A DNA stretch of 64,000 nucleotides from contig CANTFL010000086.1 in NCBI GenBank assembly GCA_947650285.1, positions 1,488,001 through 1,552,000 on the forward strand, written 5' to 3'. The first letter of the stretch is position 1. Each line of letters begins with the position of its first letter. The stretch is from Hyaloperonospora brassicae. Taxonomy: Eukaryota > Oomycota > Peronosporomycetes > Peronosporales > Peronosporaceae. Position numbers and translations under genes: made by a program. Below the pieces are notes generated by a model. It had not been told where the DNA came from, did no database searches, and was given only the letters and a program-made list of their open reading frames with translations. Below are positions 14,011 through 26,815 of this stretch, piece by piece.

Positions 14011-17000
14011 AGCCATGCTGGTTGTCTTCGTTCGCGACGACCCCGTACTGAAAGTACGAGCGGAAACAAAAAACATCGAACGTAGGATGCGTTCGCGTCC
14101 TACGAGGCAACTCGATCGTGTGCCATTAGCCTGTCGATGCCGGACACGGATCGGACCGATGTATTTGGGCAGTAGTTTGCTGCTGCTGACATTAGTGACT
14201 AAATGTCTAGCTAGGTTTACCGTAGAAATAAGGAATAAGCCGCCTGCAATAAATGAAAGAACGTTTTATATTCAATTCCTGTCAGCGTTCCGTTTCTTCC
14301 GGTCCACCGCGTGAGCGATGGAATCCTCCGCGAAACGGACCACTGCTTCACGAGCCAGCAGAAATCTTTCTGCAGACTTATCCTTGTTGCGTCCAGTTCG
14401 CCTTGTTTGAACTGCAGAAATATTCCCCTATCGTGCTGGTCATCAGAGAGGTGTAGCACCATCCTCGCTGGAATGTTCTTTGGCGATGCTGAATATACCA
14501 GCATCATCATCATCATCATCCGAGTGAATATAGCGTTGTCGCTATTATTGAGGTGATGTGCTTCATCGATGTCGACAATGTCGACATCGGCATCATACCT
14601 GACGACGTTAGCGTCGACACGCGATGAGCAAGAGCCAGAACGGTTTTTGCTCGAGCGAGTACCTCCCCCCTTATCCAAGAGTCATACTCTATAAGGGCGG
14701 GAACACGTGGATAGCGCAAGCCATTCACGTAAAACGGTGTGTGCTGGGTTGAAGCATGCACCGAATTATTGATGGCGAATTCCACTAGAGGTAGGAATTC
14801 GCTCCAATTCGAGAACAAGTGGACATATCCTCAAAGGATATCTTTGAGGACGCGGTTGGCACGTTCCGTCTGATCATCTTCTCCAGGATGGCCAGGTGTT
14901 GACATCTTCAAACGAGTTCCGAGTGATAGGAACACGGACTGCCAAAACTCCGCCTTAAAACCGAGGGTCACGGTCGGATAAGAGTTCACAAGGCAACCCA
15001 TGTAGTCGAAACACTCTGTCGATAAAGACACGAGCACAAACCTGTGCCGTGATCGACTCGGGAAATGCAGCACGATGCACCATCTTGCTTAAACGAGCAA
15101 CTAACACAAGAATACCATTATTCTTGTGATCATCTGTGGGGAAACTGAAGACGAAGTTCATCGAAACGGACTGCCAGCACTCTGCCGAGACAGGTAGTGG
15201 CCGTAAGGGAACACAAGATGAAAAACTAGGCTTAACACGATGGATGACCATGCAAGGACGAATTTACTTGCAAACGAGATGACACTGGCGAGGCCAGTAA
15301 ACCACAACTTACCAAAATGTAAGTCGTTCCTCAACCGCGATTTCTACGTGTTGAGGCATCGTGAAATTCACATAGAATGCGCAAGCGCAAGTCATTTTGA
15401 GTGGGAACGACCAAATCAGGCTTGTAGCCATCAACGGCAGAATAGTAAAGCAACCCGTTGCGTGTTGGGTATCGATCCTTTAAGATAACATACAATGCCG
15501 AAAAATCATTGACAGAATCACGACATGGATCGACGCGATGATATACCAAGCGCAGGAGATCCTTGTACCCTGCGTAGGATTTCCTCATGTCGTCAAGCAG
15601 TGTTGACGACGGAGCACTGGCCGTAAGTGTGGCAACAGTGGGCTTGTATCCACAAATAAATTGCGCGCCCGGCTCGAAATTGAGTCGGCGCGATAGCGCA
15701 TCAGCGACGACGTTGAGTCGTTCTGGTCTTTATTCCACGGAGAAGTTGTGCTTTGCAAATAAAAACTGCCATCTCGCCATTCTCTGCTAGACATGTGGAA
15801 TATTTACGGCCGTGCGTAGTGATGCATGGTCTGTATAGAAGATGAACGGTCTATCTCCCGGAGATAGACACGAAACTTAGCCAGTGCATATTTCATGGCA
15901 AGAAGTTACTTTTCATGCACATGATGATTGCGTTCAGCCGCTTGCAAATGACGCGATTGATAGCGGATGACACGCTCTGCGCCATCTGTATCAGATTGCA
16001 TCAACGCACAGCCGATCGCAAAATCGCTGGCGTCATAGACCACATGGAATTGTCTTTCCAGGTTGACAATCACAAGTATGGACGATTTTATCAAGCTTTG
16101 CTTGATACCTTCAAAGGAACGCTGACAATCAGCGTTCGATGACCACTTCGCATTTTTCTTGAGTAAACAAGAAAGATGCACAGTCATCTCGACGTGATTG
16201 TGCGAGTACTTGCGCAAGTACGCCGCTACTCCAAGGGGCTTATGAAGTCTATTCACATCGAGTGGGACTCGCCAGTCTGTTATTGCCTTGATATTTTTGG
16301 GATCAGGGCGTACGCCGTGTTTACCCACGATGCACCCAAGAAGTGGTATTCGCTAGCCGCGAATATACACTTCTTGAGGTCTGCGTAAAACTTATACTTA
16401 CGCATAAATTTAAGAACCTGACGAACGTGCGTTTGTTGAACACCCACGACCGTTTCCGTCCATAGCCGGGCTATGGAAATTTACATCGTCAAAATAGCTT
16501 GGTGCGAAGCCCCTCACCGATCTCAATAGATTTGTCACACATCTGTTGAGCGTTGCAGGGGCGTTACTCATCCCCTGTGGTATCACTGGCCACTCACACG
16601 GCATACCGATGGGGGTGCTCACTGCTGTTTACGGGATGTCTCGTTCACGCATGAGGATCTGATAGAAGTCATCCGTCAGATCCATGGACGAGAAGTTGGT
16701 ACTCTTTGACATACCATCTATGATCACTTCCTTCCTCAGTATCTTCGTCTGAGCCGGTACCGTTTGTGATTGCGTGCAATATTCGCCATTCTCCTGCGTA
16801 ATTTCGCACACAGAATGTCGGAGAGCTGTTAGGGAAATTGAATTTGTCACATGACCCGCAGCCAAGCGATCGGGCAAGAACTTATCGGTATCAGGTACTT
16901 GTTCCCGAGGTAGTGTTCACTGCTTCATGACACAGTCCTTCGAGCCCGGTTTGAGCTCGATCTCATGAAAAGTAAATTTGTCCTTAGGCAACTCGCAAGG

Positions 17001-18264
17001 TACGCATTCAGGAACACATCCTTAAATTCGATCGAATCCTTATACAAAGGATTTGCCTGAAGCGACTCCCAGGATTGAGACGTGTATCGCTCAATCCGAG
17101 CCTTCTCATCGAGGACACATTCGTCCATCGATGAACTGCTAAGAACTCGTCCGTTCTCAGTAAACACCATTGCCGACCGAATATCGGTGACGTACTCGTC
17201 CTCCGGGACGAGTACATAGACCTGCTTGACTTTTCTACTACGCAGATCACGTAAGAACCATTTTGGTTCTAACGTTATCAATTGAGTTATCTCCGAAGTT
17301 AACTTCGAAGGCACAATCAGATCGAGCGTATAAGCGCCTACGCTTGATCCGTCATTGAACACGACATTTAATCCCTCGATTCATTCCTGGGAAGTCACAT
17401 TCACAGGATGCTCGGAACTCCATCCCTCAGCATAAACTACTTGAGGAACGTCTTCCTCAAGTATGTGGGGAATCTTTTCCTCCACGTCTTCTGACAGTGC
17501 CTGCGCAATTCCACTCAGGTAATGATCGTCTACGGTCGACTTCCTAGTCTACCTGTGACCTCCGTGTTGTTGATAAGCGGCAACCAATTTATTCGTTCTT
17601 GGATACTGCCTTCCCGGCATGCATCCCTGTCCCAGTCCACTCGTCTTCGGGTGGTAGACCTTCAGCGTCACCTGTGCATTTGCACAGTCGCCGGGAGCTT
17701 GATCTACATTGTAGTGATCATTTACTATGAAGTCTTTTTTAGTCGTGCCAATGACCGTACCACAAGTGAGCCCATCGAACTCACTCGCAGTACACCAACA
17801 CGCTTGCGGGCATTCCAAGATGTTCGTCGGATGGATATCTAATGGACAAGCGGCAAGCATCTTGACGGATCGATGCTGCCAGCTCATTCTTGGCACGTAC
17901 CTTTTAAGCCAATGCAAATTTAGGATGACGTCGAGCTTTTCATACAGATCCAGGACGATGAAGCCGTCATCGTGCTATTCGTCTTCTAACGTGTAGTAGA
18001 TCCCTATTACTCGTTTCTTCACATGTATCGATGCGCCTGTAGCAAGGCGCACCGTCATTTGCGTGGAGGGATGTCGCGCTCAACGAACTTAAGCCTACGA
18101 CCCTCTAATTTCTGGATACGAACAAAGTTGTTCGACGCCCCACAGTCAACTAGGGTGAGAAGTGACAAATCCTTTGTCACTTGCAATTTGAAAGGGATGA
18201 GTGATACATTATCACTAGGTGCAGAGACACACAGAGACTGCGTGCCGAGAGCAACTTTCGTCAA
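13540..18264 (-). pseudogene. Decayed gypsy pol (protease, RT, RNase H, integrase, chromodomain)
   Basis: Minus-strand fragments run in pol order. Protease lies at 18055-18264 (LVDCGASNNFVRIQKLEGRRL). RT pieces lie at 16410-16877, including NAPATLNRCVTNLLRSVRGFAPSYFDDV. RNase H lies at 15906-16328 (FHVVYDASDFAIGCALMQSD). Integrase lies at 14831-15588, including SDRDPRF and ERANRVLKDIL. The pol frame ends at 14516-14818 with ECDSW-like [18 protein letters not shown], while the acidic linker continues in the -1 frame at 14217-14678 (RYDADVDIVDIDEAHHLNNS). Chromodomain traces follow near 13560-13740. The copy is dead, with many stops and frameshifts. Confidence 0.85.
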
Positions 18265-18585
18265 GAGAATTGCAACTTCTCATGATGCTGCTGGAATAGT
18301 AGGGAGCTCCGCTCCTACAGAGCCCATCCATTTTTGTGGCCCGCTTCACTGTTGATATTTCGCGACAGTGTCGAACCTACGTCCGTTGATAACATTGCAA
18401 GCGTTCGGTCGCTTCGATCAGTGCAATTTGGCACTGGGAGAGGAGCACTACCCTATCTCAACGTAAAAGGGGTCTATCGATTATAGAACTTTATCATCTC
18501 ATCATCTTGGTGGACGATAGAAGTTCGATCGAGAAGAGCCTGTCTCATGCGAAAGTCCTCCTTTCCCGCTGCTAAGGTTGATATT

Positions 18586-19390
18586 TTAAGCGTATCTAAC
18601 CCTTATCTGAACAGACAGTTCCTGGCAGAAACCATCTGCGAGCCCTTGCATGAACAAAGTTTTCAACGTGTGTCCATATACAGGATTAGCAGTAATTCTT
18701 CTAGAGAGGAGTCGTATATGTTGAGCGTAAGAGCGCAAATTACGCTTACCCTGCTTTAGTTTCAGGAGCTCAGATCGAGCCCTGAACTCAGCTCGAGGCG
18801 TTTCAAGCGATTGTTTGAGTCGGGTTTTGAAAGCTTCCAGCGACTCAACAGCATATGGGTCGCTCATCCACAGCCATAAGGCCCAAGTCTTGGCACGTCC
18901 TGCCAAGTGGGTTTGAGCAAATGTGAGTTTCATTTGCTCATATTTGACGCGACGAGCCCTTAAGGCTCTGTCGAGTTCGACAAACCACAGTAACAGGGAG
19001 TCTTCCGGGACTCCACTGTACTTGGAGATGTCAACTTTCATGACTTCGGGACGACGCGCATGTGCCGTCCCGCCCACAGCAGCATGAAATTGCTTCTGTC
19101 TTAACAGATCTGTATGTTGAGCACCGAGTTATCCCAACAGCTCGGTCTGTTGAGAGCCTTGCTGGTGAAGCAAGGCTAAAATTTCTCTTTTGACAACAAG
19201 TTCATTTGCAATGAACCTGGCTATTGCGGCATGTTGTTGGTCTTTGTTGAGAGACTCCAGCATGGCGCTAATGGTCGTTTCGCCTACGGTAGAACTCATA
19301 CGATCTATTGTACTTCATTCGATGTCACTCAAATGGTTATAGAGTTCTTGCGTAGCGTGGAAGATCTTCTCCCCATCCAACATGTTCATG
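18586..19390 (-). pseudogene. Decayed gypsy gag
   Basis: 18586-19077 matches the intact Gag from the VGGTAHARRPEVMKVDISKY segment to VYGHTLKTLFMQGLADGF. Upstream sequence to about 19390 matches the Gag N-terminus (start near MNMLDG). The zinc-knuckle region downstream is broken. Confidence 0.82.
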
Positions 19391-19439
19391 TCGGATGAGG
19401 TGGTTGTGGTCTCTGGAAGGACTACAAAGTAATACCAGG

Positions 19440-19888
19440 TGTAACAGGGCATGCCTTGTGTCAATTCAACACAACATTGTGTGCACCAGACGTCACGTAC
19501 ACGTGGCGTGAGGAAGCGCAGCGAAGTAGGCAGAACTCGAAAGATTTGTCGAAGAGAAAAATTAGAGCTGTATTTGATATAGTTATGTTTCTTAATAAAC
19601 CATATATTTTCTTCATTTAACTATATTAAACTACAATGTCCTATGTTAATTTCTTGCTCACCACCCATTGCGCGCGTCCAGCAGCGATTGGTGATTAATC
19701 TGGTTGATGTACCGTGAACATCAACCCTCAGGTGGAACAACCCATCAATGAAATATTACCCTCGGTTGTAATATTCCGTCATCCGTACTCCTTACGAGTA
19801 ATACCAATTGAACATTATCGAAATAGAAAATGTTCAAAAATTGATACAAAAATATCGATTTTTTATGTAACGGGCTCACGCCGTTACA
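19440..19888 (-). repeat. Family A 5' LTR (decayed)
   Basis: Read on the minus strand, the LTR starts TGTAACGG at 19888 and ends TGTTACA at 19440. It carries the conserved block near 19660-19695 (cacccattgcgcgcgtccagcagcgattggtg). The primer-binding site (TGGTATTACTTTGTAGTCC on the minus strand) lies two bases inside, as in the intact copy. Confidence 0.85.
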
Positions 19889-20947
19889 GCTTGGCACTGC
19901 AGATTTGTTATGGCTCTGTGGATGCCTTTCGCCAGATATTATTATACGTCACTGCGCAGAGTCATCGGATCTAATAATAAAAGGACGGATGCATCATGCC
20001 AAGAATCGATAATATCTCGAAATGATCACTTGTCGCATTTAATGATTTTAATGAAAAATGTTCCACTAAGTGAGAGGTACATCGCGTCGTTCGTTTATTT
20101 GGTGCCGGATATGGGATCCGCGGAGGTATTCGATGTGGGAGACATTTGGTGGGGGAAAATCGCTTGAGAAATACGATTCATTTCGGTTGCGATTATTCCT
20201 TTCCAGCGGATGTGTCGTGACGTGTGACATCTCGTGTTCTCTGATATTGAGGTTGTCACGCTAAGGACTTCTCGTAAATCTCATAGAGTAGGTATAAAAA
20301 AGCGATACTCGGAAATGCTGTAAAAGTAGCTTGTAGTGTCACGTAAATGTCTTTTTCTACATGAATGACTACGAAACCTTGTACGAAAGTGCATCCAACC
20401 TTTTATTGCTAAAAATCGAGGACGGAAATTAAAATTTATCTCTGGCAAAAAATGAAGAGATAATGCTATCATGCACTTATACCCTTTCTTCTGAAGAAAC
20501 CCTGCGCCAATTATTAATACCAGCGTCACTGGACGATACCTTGAGGTTTACGAGCAGACTGCATCCAGCAAGTTCAGTTTAGTGAGAAAATTTTTATTTT
20601 TGTAAATCTACACGTCCAACGTTTTGTACAATTTAAACAGGTATTCGCATAAACTTCGGATTTTTCGCAACGAATTTGTCTTGTAATAAACTTCGTAAAA
20701 GTCGTCAAATTATGAATCAATAAATTCTAATTGTAACAGATTACCCTATGCTGATAGTGACAAAGGGCAAGCTATCTACACTGACCTTATGAAGGTAGGT
20801 TCCTAGGCTCTTAACATGTAGAAATAGCTTGATCCTTTCTTCAAAACGGTACAGACAAGAGGGTGAAAGTAGACGTCAGATGTAATTTATAGGCAAATAT
20901 ATCAATCATGATCCCTTATACCTTACTTTCATCACGAGAAAATTAAT

Positions 20948-21110
20948 AAATGTAGCCGGAAACTAATAGTACGCGGTGCGTTTTGCAAGGTAGTGCAGTT
21001 GATCTATAGGTATGGTTGTATTTACAGAAAACAAATGTAGCCGGAAACTAAGTGTACGCAGTGAATTCTGCTCGGTAGAGCAGAGCTGTTCTATATGTGA
21101 TTTAAAGCAC
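20948..21110. repeat. Degenerate two-copy tandem repeat, about 85-bp period
   Basis: The sequence aaatgtagccggaaactaa occurs at 20948 and 21033, followed by similar but diverged 3' halves (gtacgc.gtg..ttt.gc..ggta..gcag). The surrounding 19889-21930 holds no recognisable gene. Confidence 0.7.
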
Positions 21111-21929
21111 TGAGATATCTCACTTTAAGATAATAAAGCCGCTAAAGGGGCCCGCGTGGCGGCGGGCCGAAACGTGTTCTTTGCGTATCCTAATTTGAAG
21201 TTTTCTTGTGTATTCGTTCTTCGTTTTCTGGCATAACAAACGTTGCAACCATCACATACACTCAATAGATACCCACGAAAGCTCATAATTGATTGCAATA
21301 GCTCAAACACATCACACGTCCACCTTCTCATTTGTGTGCAGCGACTCACGTAGGCCATTGCAATTTTCCGCACATGCAGCCTCTTCTTCATCTCTTGTTC
21401 GTTGTCAGCAGAGTTCGTATCATATAAGTTTATTATATCATAGAATTGAATCAGCGAGTGAAGTTGGATCAGTAGTAACGACTCGTAAAATATTACGAGA
21501 CCGAAAATATCCGTAGGTATTTATCGAGTGGTCCGCAAAAAAACCAACGTAAGAATCCCTTTGCACCTCCTCGAGCGTGACGCCACTCAGTCAAAACACA
21601 GGCATATTATATGGCACCGTTTTCAGAGGCTATTCAAACACAAATAAGAACGCATCTTCATTCACATAAGCATGTACACTTCAAAATGGACGTTGATCGA
21701 CCCAATCATGTACTTCTTCGGTCTGCACACTGCGCGACTTGCTCCAAGCGCTTCGAAATAGCTGCAACAATTAGTCAAAGTACAGTAGTCATTTCACCAC
21801 GTGAATTGATACACCTGTCATCTTTTTTACTTCTTCTAAACGCAGATAAAATCATCTCTCCTTATTCTCTAATGCCGTATCCCTGCTACAGTATAAATAC
21901 TGTAAGTATTTAGAATATATTATTTGCAA

Positions 21930-22175
21930 TTCATCGGCACTGCAACTTGACCTGGTCAAGTAACACTTTTCACACATACAGCTTGCCGATTACCATGTGC
22001 CGGTCCCATATGACGCCCGTATGTCGCCGTCTCACCTATCATCTTCTTCTAATAGTCCTGAATGACGATTGTCGTCTCTTTTCATATTTGTCGACCTGTC
22101 ACACCTTCGTCTCAACTTTCAACTAGTCAGCCAATCAGGTGAGGTCTCAACTTACCTGTAACAGGCCTTGCATTA
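21930..22175. repeat. Dispersed direct repeat, copy 1
   Basis: Diverged copy of the sequence at 23884-24105. Shared landmarks are ctgcaacttga..aggtcaag near the start, and the palindromic block ..tcaatcaggtgagg...acttacctgtaacaggccttg near the end. The family is unknown. The two copies could be LTR or other terminal repeats of a roughly 2-kb element. Confidence 0.6.
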
Positions 22176-23260
22176 GAACAGTGGAACCTCAATGAACTGT
22201 CAGAAACAATATCTGTAACAAAGGCTTTGGGCGACGGCGCTCTGCCGTCTGAGGACTTGTTATACCAAGTTTATGCATTACTTGTCGCCACATGAGCTTT
22301 TCTATCATGCGACAGGATAAACGGGCTGCTTGTAAACCTGACTACATTTCACCTTCTCCCTTACTCTCATAAGCGATGTCAATGTAATTTTTTGTTAAGG
22401 ACGTTTGTCGATACAATCCAAGCATGTCGATAGGATATCGACACAACAGCGAAGACAAAGCGCAAATGGTATCGTCACATCTTTCACGCAATAAAAAACC
22501 AAATAATGCTTTTCCTTAGAGACACGAGAGTGCATCACATGATGCGACAAAAAGAGTGCATCAAAGGACCGTAACAGATAAAATTCGCTTGTGATGTACA
22601 CTATACTACTACCGAATACATTCACCCTGGGATCATCTATTTACGTAGGATGTTATCTGCTTGATTTTCCTTATACATCAAACATCCATCTGTTCATCTA
22701 CACCCGTCGACAATTGCATTGCGTGAATAAATCGAGGCGTTGACGTCTCGAAAAACGTAAGCTTACAGTGGTGTTTTTCATTCGGTCGCAAAATCTGCGC
22801 TGCTTTTGCCTATTTATTCAGAACTTCTATCTGATATGCTAGTACTGTGTAGCTGTCGTCCATGCGAAACGGTTTCATTTTCATGAGATGACACACTGCC
22901 GTGTCAAATTGCCGCATTAACATCACTGTGTACGGTACATTAAAGATTTGACCTGAGGGTGCATGAACAAAAAATACACAAAGAATTATTAAGAGGAGAA
23001 GATAGTGGAAAGTAAACGGAATTATACTTGTGCTACTGCAGGTGGTCACGATCAACTATGTAAATTACAGAACCCTTTGTTCGCTCAGTGAATCTAATAT
23101 GTAATAATGATCGTTTAGTGCAAATAGGGGGTTAGTCGTATTGGGTCACTCGCTTACACGCTGCCCAATGTCTATCGATCGCATTGCAATGAGGAATGCG
23201 CGATGTGCTCGGCCAAAATTTTCTTGAATTGATTATCATGGGCTCAAAACTAACGATAAC
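22176..23260. other. No gene recognised
   Basis: Contains only short unrelated ORFs (22395-22625, 22810-23055). It lies between the two direct repeats. Confidence 0.5.
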
Positions 23261-23265
23261 CTCGC

Positions 23266-23620
23266 TGTAACAGGGTCATCCTGTTACATCGGCTTATCAA
23301 TCACAACAATAATGATAAAAGAGAATATTAAGTCTAATGTTCTGACTACAATATTGCTAAGTTCAATGACATCGTTGCACTGACCTAATGTGGTGTACTC
23401 ATTGATTGACATAGACCATTATATCAACTCACCAATCGCTGATAGACGCGCGCAATTGGAGGTGAGTAGACGTCACCTATATGCTTTGGTATCAATGTCG
23501 GTGTGTTAGGACTAATTAGATAAGTCATATTTACAAGGCTTAATTATGTTGCAGTTGTACTTTTTTACAACGAAGCATCGTCGCTTCTGTACGAGCCCTT
23601 CTCTAAAGTGCACTGTGCAC
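23266..23620 (+). repeat. Family A LTR remnant
   Basis: Starts TGTAACAGG..CCTGTTACA, the LTR terminal hairpin. It carries the conserved block near 23425-23475 (caactcaccaatcgct..agacgcgcgcaatt..ggtgagtagacgtcacc). The 3' end is not clear. No internal sequence is attached, so it is a solo or truncated LTR. Confidence 0.75.
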
Positions 23621-23883
23621 ACCAACTAACACGGCACTAGTTCTCAATGTAATTAGTGAGAGCTTGCAACGCACTGAAGCCACAACGTCGCTATCAATGT
23701 CTCGCTACACTCGCCTTCCACCTCAACGTAAGGTTTGGCCAGTAAGCCAATTGTCCTAGGTATTAGCCTATCGGGTTTTTGGACAAAAGTGTTATTGATG
23801 CACTTGTGCAAACGTAGTAGAAAGTAAAAGTGAAATGTATTGAGTGTTACCTTCGTTCATTTAGACTGCCCTACAGGTCTGCC

Positions 23884-24105
23884 ATCTGCACTGCAACTTG
23901 AGCAGGTCAAGTTGCACATGGCGTACGTCCAGTCCGTGTGCAACTGTGTGCTGATCCCACATGTCTTCCTTCTCTTCTCGTCCTACTGACTTGACATCCT
24001 GATCGTCCCACGTGGCGTCTCCCACCTATTGAGTACTTAGAACAATAGTCAATCAGGTGAGGTAGGACCTTACCTGTAACAGGTCTTGGATTTGACCACC
24101 CAACC
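23884..24105. repeat. Dispersed direct repeat, copy 2
   Basis: Same orientation as 21930-22175 and shares the same start and end blocks. It ends just before a minus-strand family A LTR. Confidence 0.6.
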
Positions 24106-24241
24106 TCGATGATACGTGAGAAGTAATATATTTTAACATCCGGTACATCAATTTTTATGGTCAGCAACAAAAATATGCTTTGTCAAAACGACTCCAACGG
24201 GTAGCGTAACCGATTACTTGCTCCATACTTGTTATCCTGAT

Positions 24242-24680
24242 TGTAACGGGGAACTGGTCGCTTCGTACTGGAACACCAGTGCGGAGTCAACTCTCACTGA
24301 CAAGAGTGAAGGTCAGTGTCCTGCTAGGTATATGCACTATAAAGCGGAAGGATAAACAACTAAGGCGAGACCCTAGTTGCAGGAAAAGTAAAGCTGTTAT
24401 TTAATATGAGTAAGTCCTATAACTCTTGTTCTCTGTTTCTACTTAACTTAATTATGTTAATATAACTAAACGTATGATGACGTCTACTCACCACCCATTG
24501 CGCGCGTCTAGCTGCGATCGGTAAGCTGATACAAACACAATATCAACAAATAAGTAGGCCTTTGGGTCATCTCAGCAATATCACTGTACATAGTGCTATT
24601 GTTAAAAAAATGTTCAGCATAATATTCCTTATTACCATTTCCGACAAATGTTATTTCATGTAACGGGCAACCCCGTTACA
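24242..24680 (-). repeat. Solo LTR, family A
   Basis: On the minus strand it starts TGTAACGGG-GTTG-CCCGTTACA at 24680 and ends CCCCGTTACA at 24242. It has the conserved block near 24480-24520 (gacgtctactcaccacccattgcgcgcgtctagctgcgatcgg). No internal element sequence adjoins it, so it is a solo LTR from LTR-LTR recombination. The flanking 5-mers (CTGAT, ATAAC) do not match, so the target duplication has decayed or the ends have rearranged. Confidence 0.82.
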
Positions 24681-24689
24681 ATAACTACC

Positions 24690-26810
24690 TTGCGTTCCAC
24701 TAAATCGCCGCTTAAAGTCAAGGTCGTCGTAAACACGATCCAGTATATAATCATTGAATTGATCGAAGGATCTTATGCCTTCTAATAATACCACTATACC
24801 AGGCTTGTCTGTAAGTCATAGGACTTGCCAGAAAAGCTATTGGCTATGTTGCGAGTAAGGAGTGCCACATATCGGCACAAAGACCCTTTCATTTGCACTG
24901 CAGTCGAGACGCATAGCAGTATCAGCACTAACGTGACAAGTGCATTCGTGCTTGGATCAGAAGTAAATGTAATTGGGGCGGGTCGGCCCGATCGGCGCAT
25001 CGCTACACAGTTGCTTTTCAGATACAGGCGTAGCCGATGACATGCTTTGTAAACATAGAAACGCGACGTGACCGCTTCCACATCGATAGATGGTTAGCTC
25101 CACGTTAATCTTGGAGCCAGCCTTTATTGCATCTTGCTACCGTGATTCCAGTTGTAGCCTCTGTCTTGAGAACTTTGTTGGATTCTCTAAGCTCGTTCGT
25201 ACAAGCCTTGTTACCATGACGCTATTCTTCCGAGACTTGCCAGTATCCGCTACCGTGCAGCATCAGCGTGTTTTTTGTGTAGTGCGCTCCGAAGCAGCTC
25301 ACGTACCCATATAGACGATACAAACGCCATGAACCTTAACACGCATGCTGTCCCCTGTCTGGCCATGAAATAGCTTGGTAGTTGTATACGCTTGGCCTCA
25401 TCTCATTTGTTTGAGCAGCAAAGCGCTACTAGCAGTCTTTCGTGTTGAAAGCTCCCCGTCTGCTGCTCATAGCGACGGCATTTGGAGTATCATGCTCTCA
25501 TGACGATAATATTGACGTGTCGGTCGAGAAATTTGGATTGTACTGCGATTCCACGCATTACCTGTACACAAATCTGCTAAGGCGTGTGGGACCTGCGGTA
25601 CATGGTAAGTGATAATTTAAACAGTCGGCAGGCGCTCAAGGCTCTACTAGCAGGCACACTTTTGCTACTTCATCGCCTAGGACCACACGATGTGTTGACG
25701 CCTCGACGTTGCTGGTTGCTGAATTCACCGTCTTTCTGTACAACACGACAGATACACAGTTTTTTTTCAATGTAAGCAAGTGAGCGTATGGTCATATGTG
25801 TAGCTGCTCCCAAACTACGTCACGATCGCGCAGTCGAAGTGCGAGAAATTGTGTCCATTTATCTACGACGGTGACAAGAAAGGTATTATCATGCGCCGAT
25901 CATGGCACCAGTTGCCTTATCGTACGTGCAAAGTTCATACTCAAGCCGCACGCGCATTCGTTCTGGATTGCACAACGTCTTTAGACACTACGACCATTGA
26001 AAATGTGGCTTCCCACCAAGACGATGCGTGTCGTGATAACGCGCCAAGCTCAACGACCATATGCCAACGAGGCGACCCCGCCGACCAATGTGCCATAATA
26101 AGATGGCAACTTGGCCGCCAATGTCGTCTTGTCAAGCATAATTGTCGTAAGCTTGGTGCGAGCCAGATCGTGGTGACTCACGGCGTCGCTGCTGTGGCTA
26201 CATTCACGTCTATACCTTGTATCGCGACAACGCTACACTGGGTATCATTTTTGGCGCTGTGGGTGCGACAAATCGTCCAACTCAAGATGCATCTTTTGTA
26301 AGCCAAGATGGAAAGAGTCAATACAATAATTACACAAGAATGATGAGTTGCTAACAATGGCGCCAGGCGTTTCTAGATCTCAAGACTTAGTACGGTATCG
26401 CGGTACCACCGAAGGTCGCACAACGTACAACAATTGAGTAGAATTACATCAGCGCCGTTATACAATAAGAGACGACACCGTTCATGGTTTCTTTGTGCCA
26501 AAAAGACGCCCACTACGCTACATGACCCGGCCCTTCGCCACTACGGACACAACCGATACGGGACCTGTTAGTCGTGACAACCCCTACATCTTTGGCACCT
26601 GTTTTCATCATGGGTACAATCGTCATCTTGCGTCACTGACAATCTCTTTGAGTAGCGTAAAGTATGTCTGCAGCATTTGTAAACTCACGGCACATTCGGC
26701 ACACCAGTCTTTTGCGTGCGTGCCGGCTTCACGTCGAGCAGCTTCTCGATGCAGCATCAGCCGACGAGGACCACTTGTTGCGGAGGAGGAGTTTCATGAT
26801 CATCAATTGA
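24690..26810. other. No gene recognised
   Basis: Contains several short ORFs (for example 25849-26301 and 26495-27010) without recognisable domains. This is probably old transposon debris. Confidence 0.45.
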
Positions 26811-26815
26811 CATAT

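Larger units (their letters stand above)
11990..19888 (-). mobile_element. Decayed near full-length Ty3/gypsy element, family A
   Basis: The element lies on the minus strand with a 5' LTR at 19440-19888, a primer-binding site just inside it, then gag, pol, chromodomain and a decayed 3' LTR ending at 12316. The left boundary is approximate. Every ORF is broken by stops and indels, but amino-acid similarity to the intact copy at 48403-56390 is clear throughout. The opposite (plus) strand carries the remnant of the antisense gene, as in the intact copy. Confidence 0.88.

Noticed and set aside
24237..24685. Target-site duplication around the solo LTR
   Set aside because: Flanking 5-mers CTGAT and ATAAC do not match.
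25849..26301. 150-codon ORF in the intergenic debris
   Set aside because: No recognisable motif, surrounded by stops; insufficient to call a gene.
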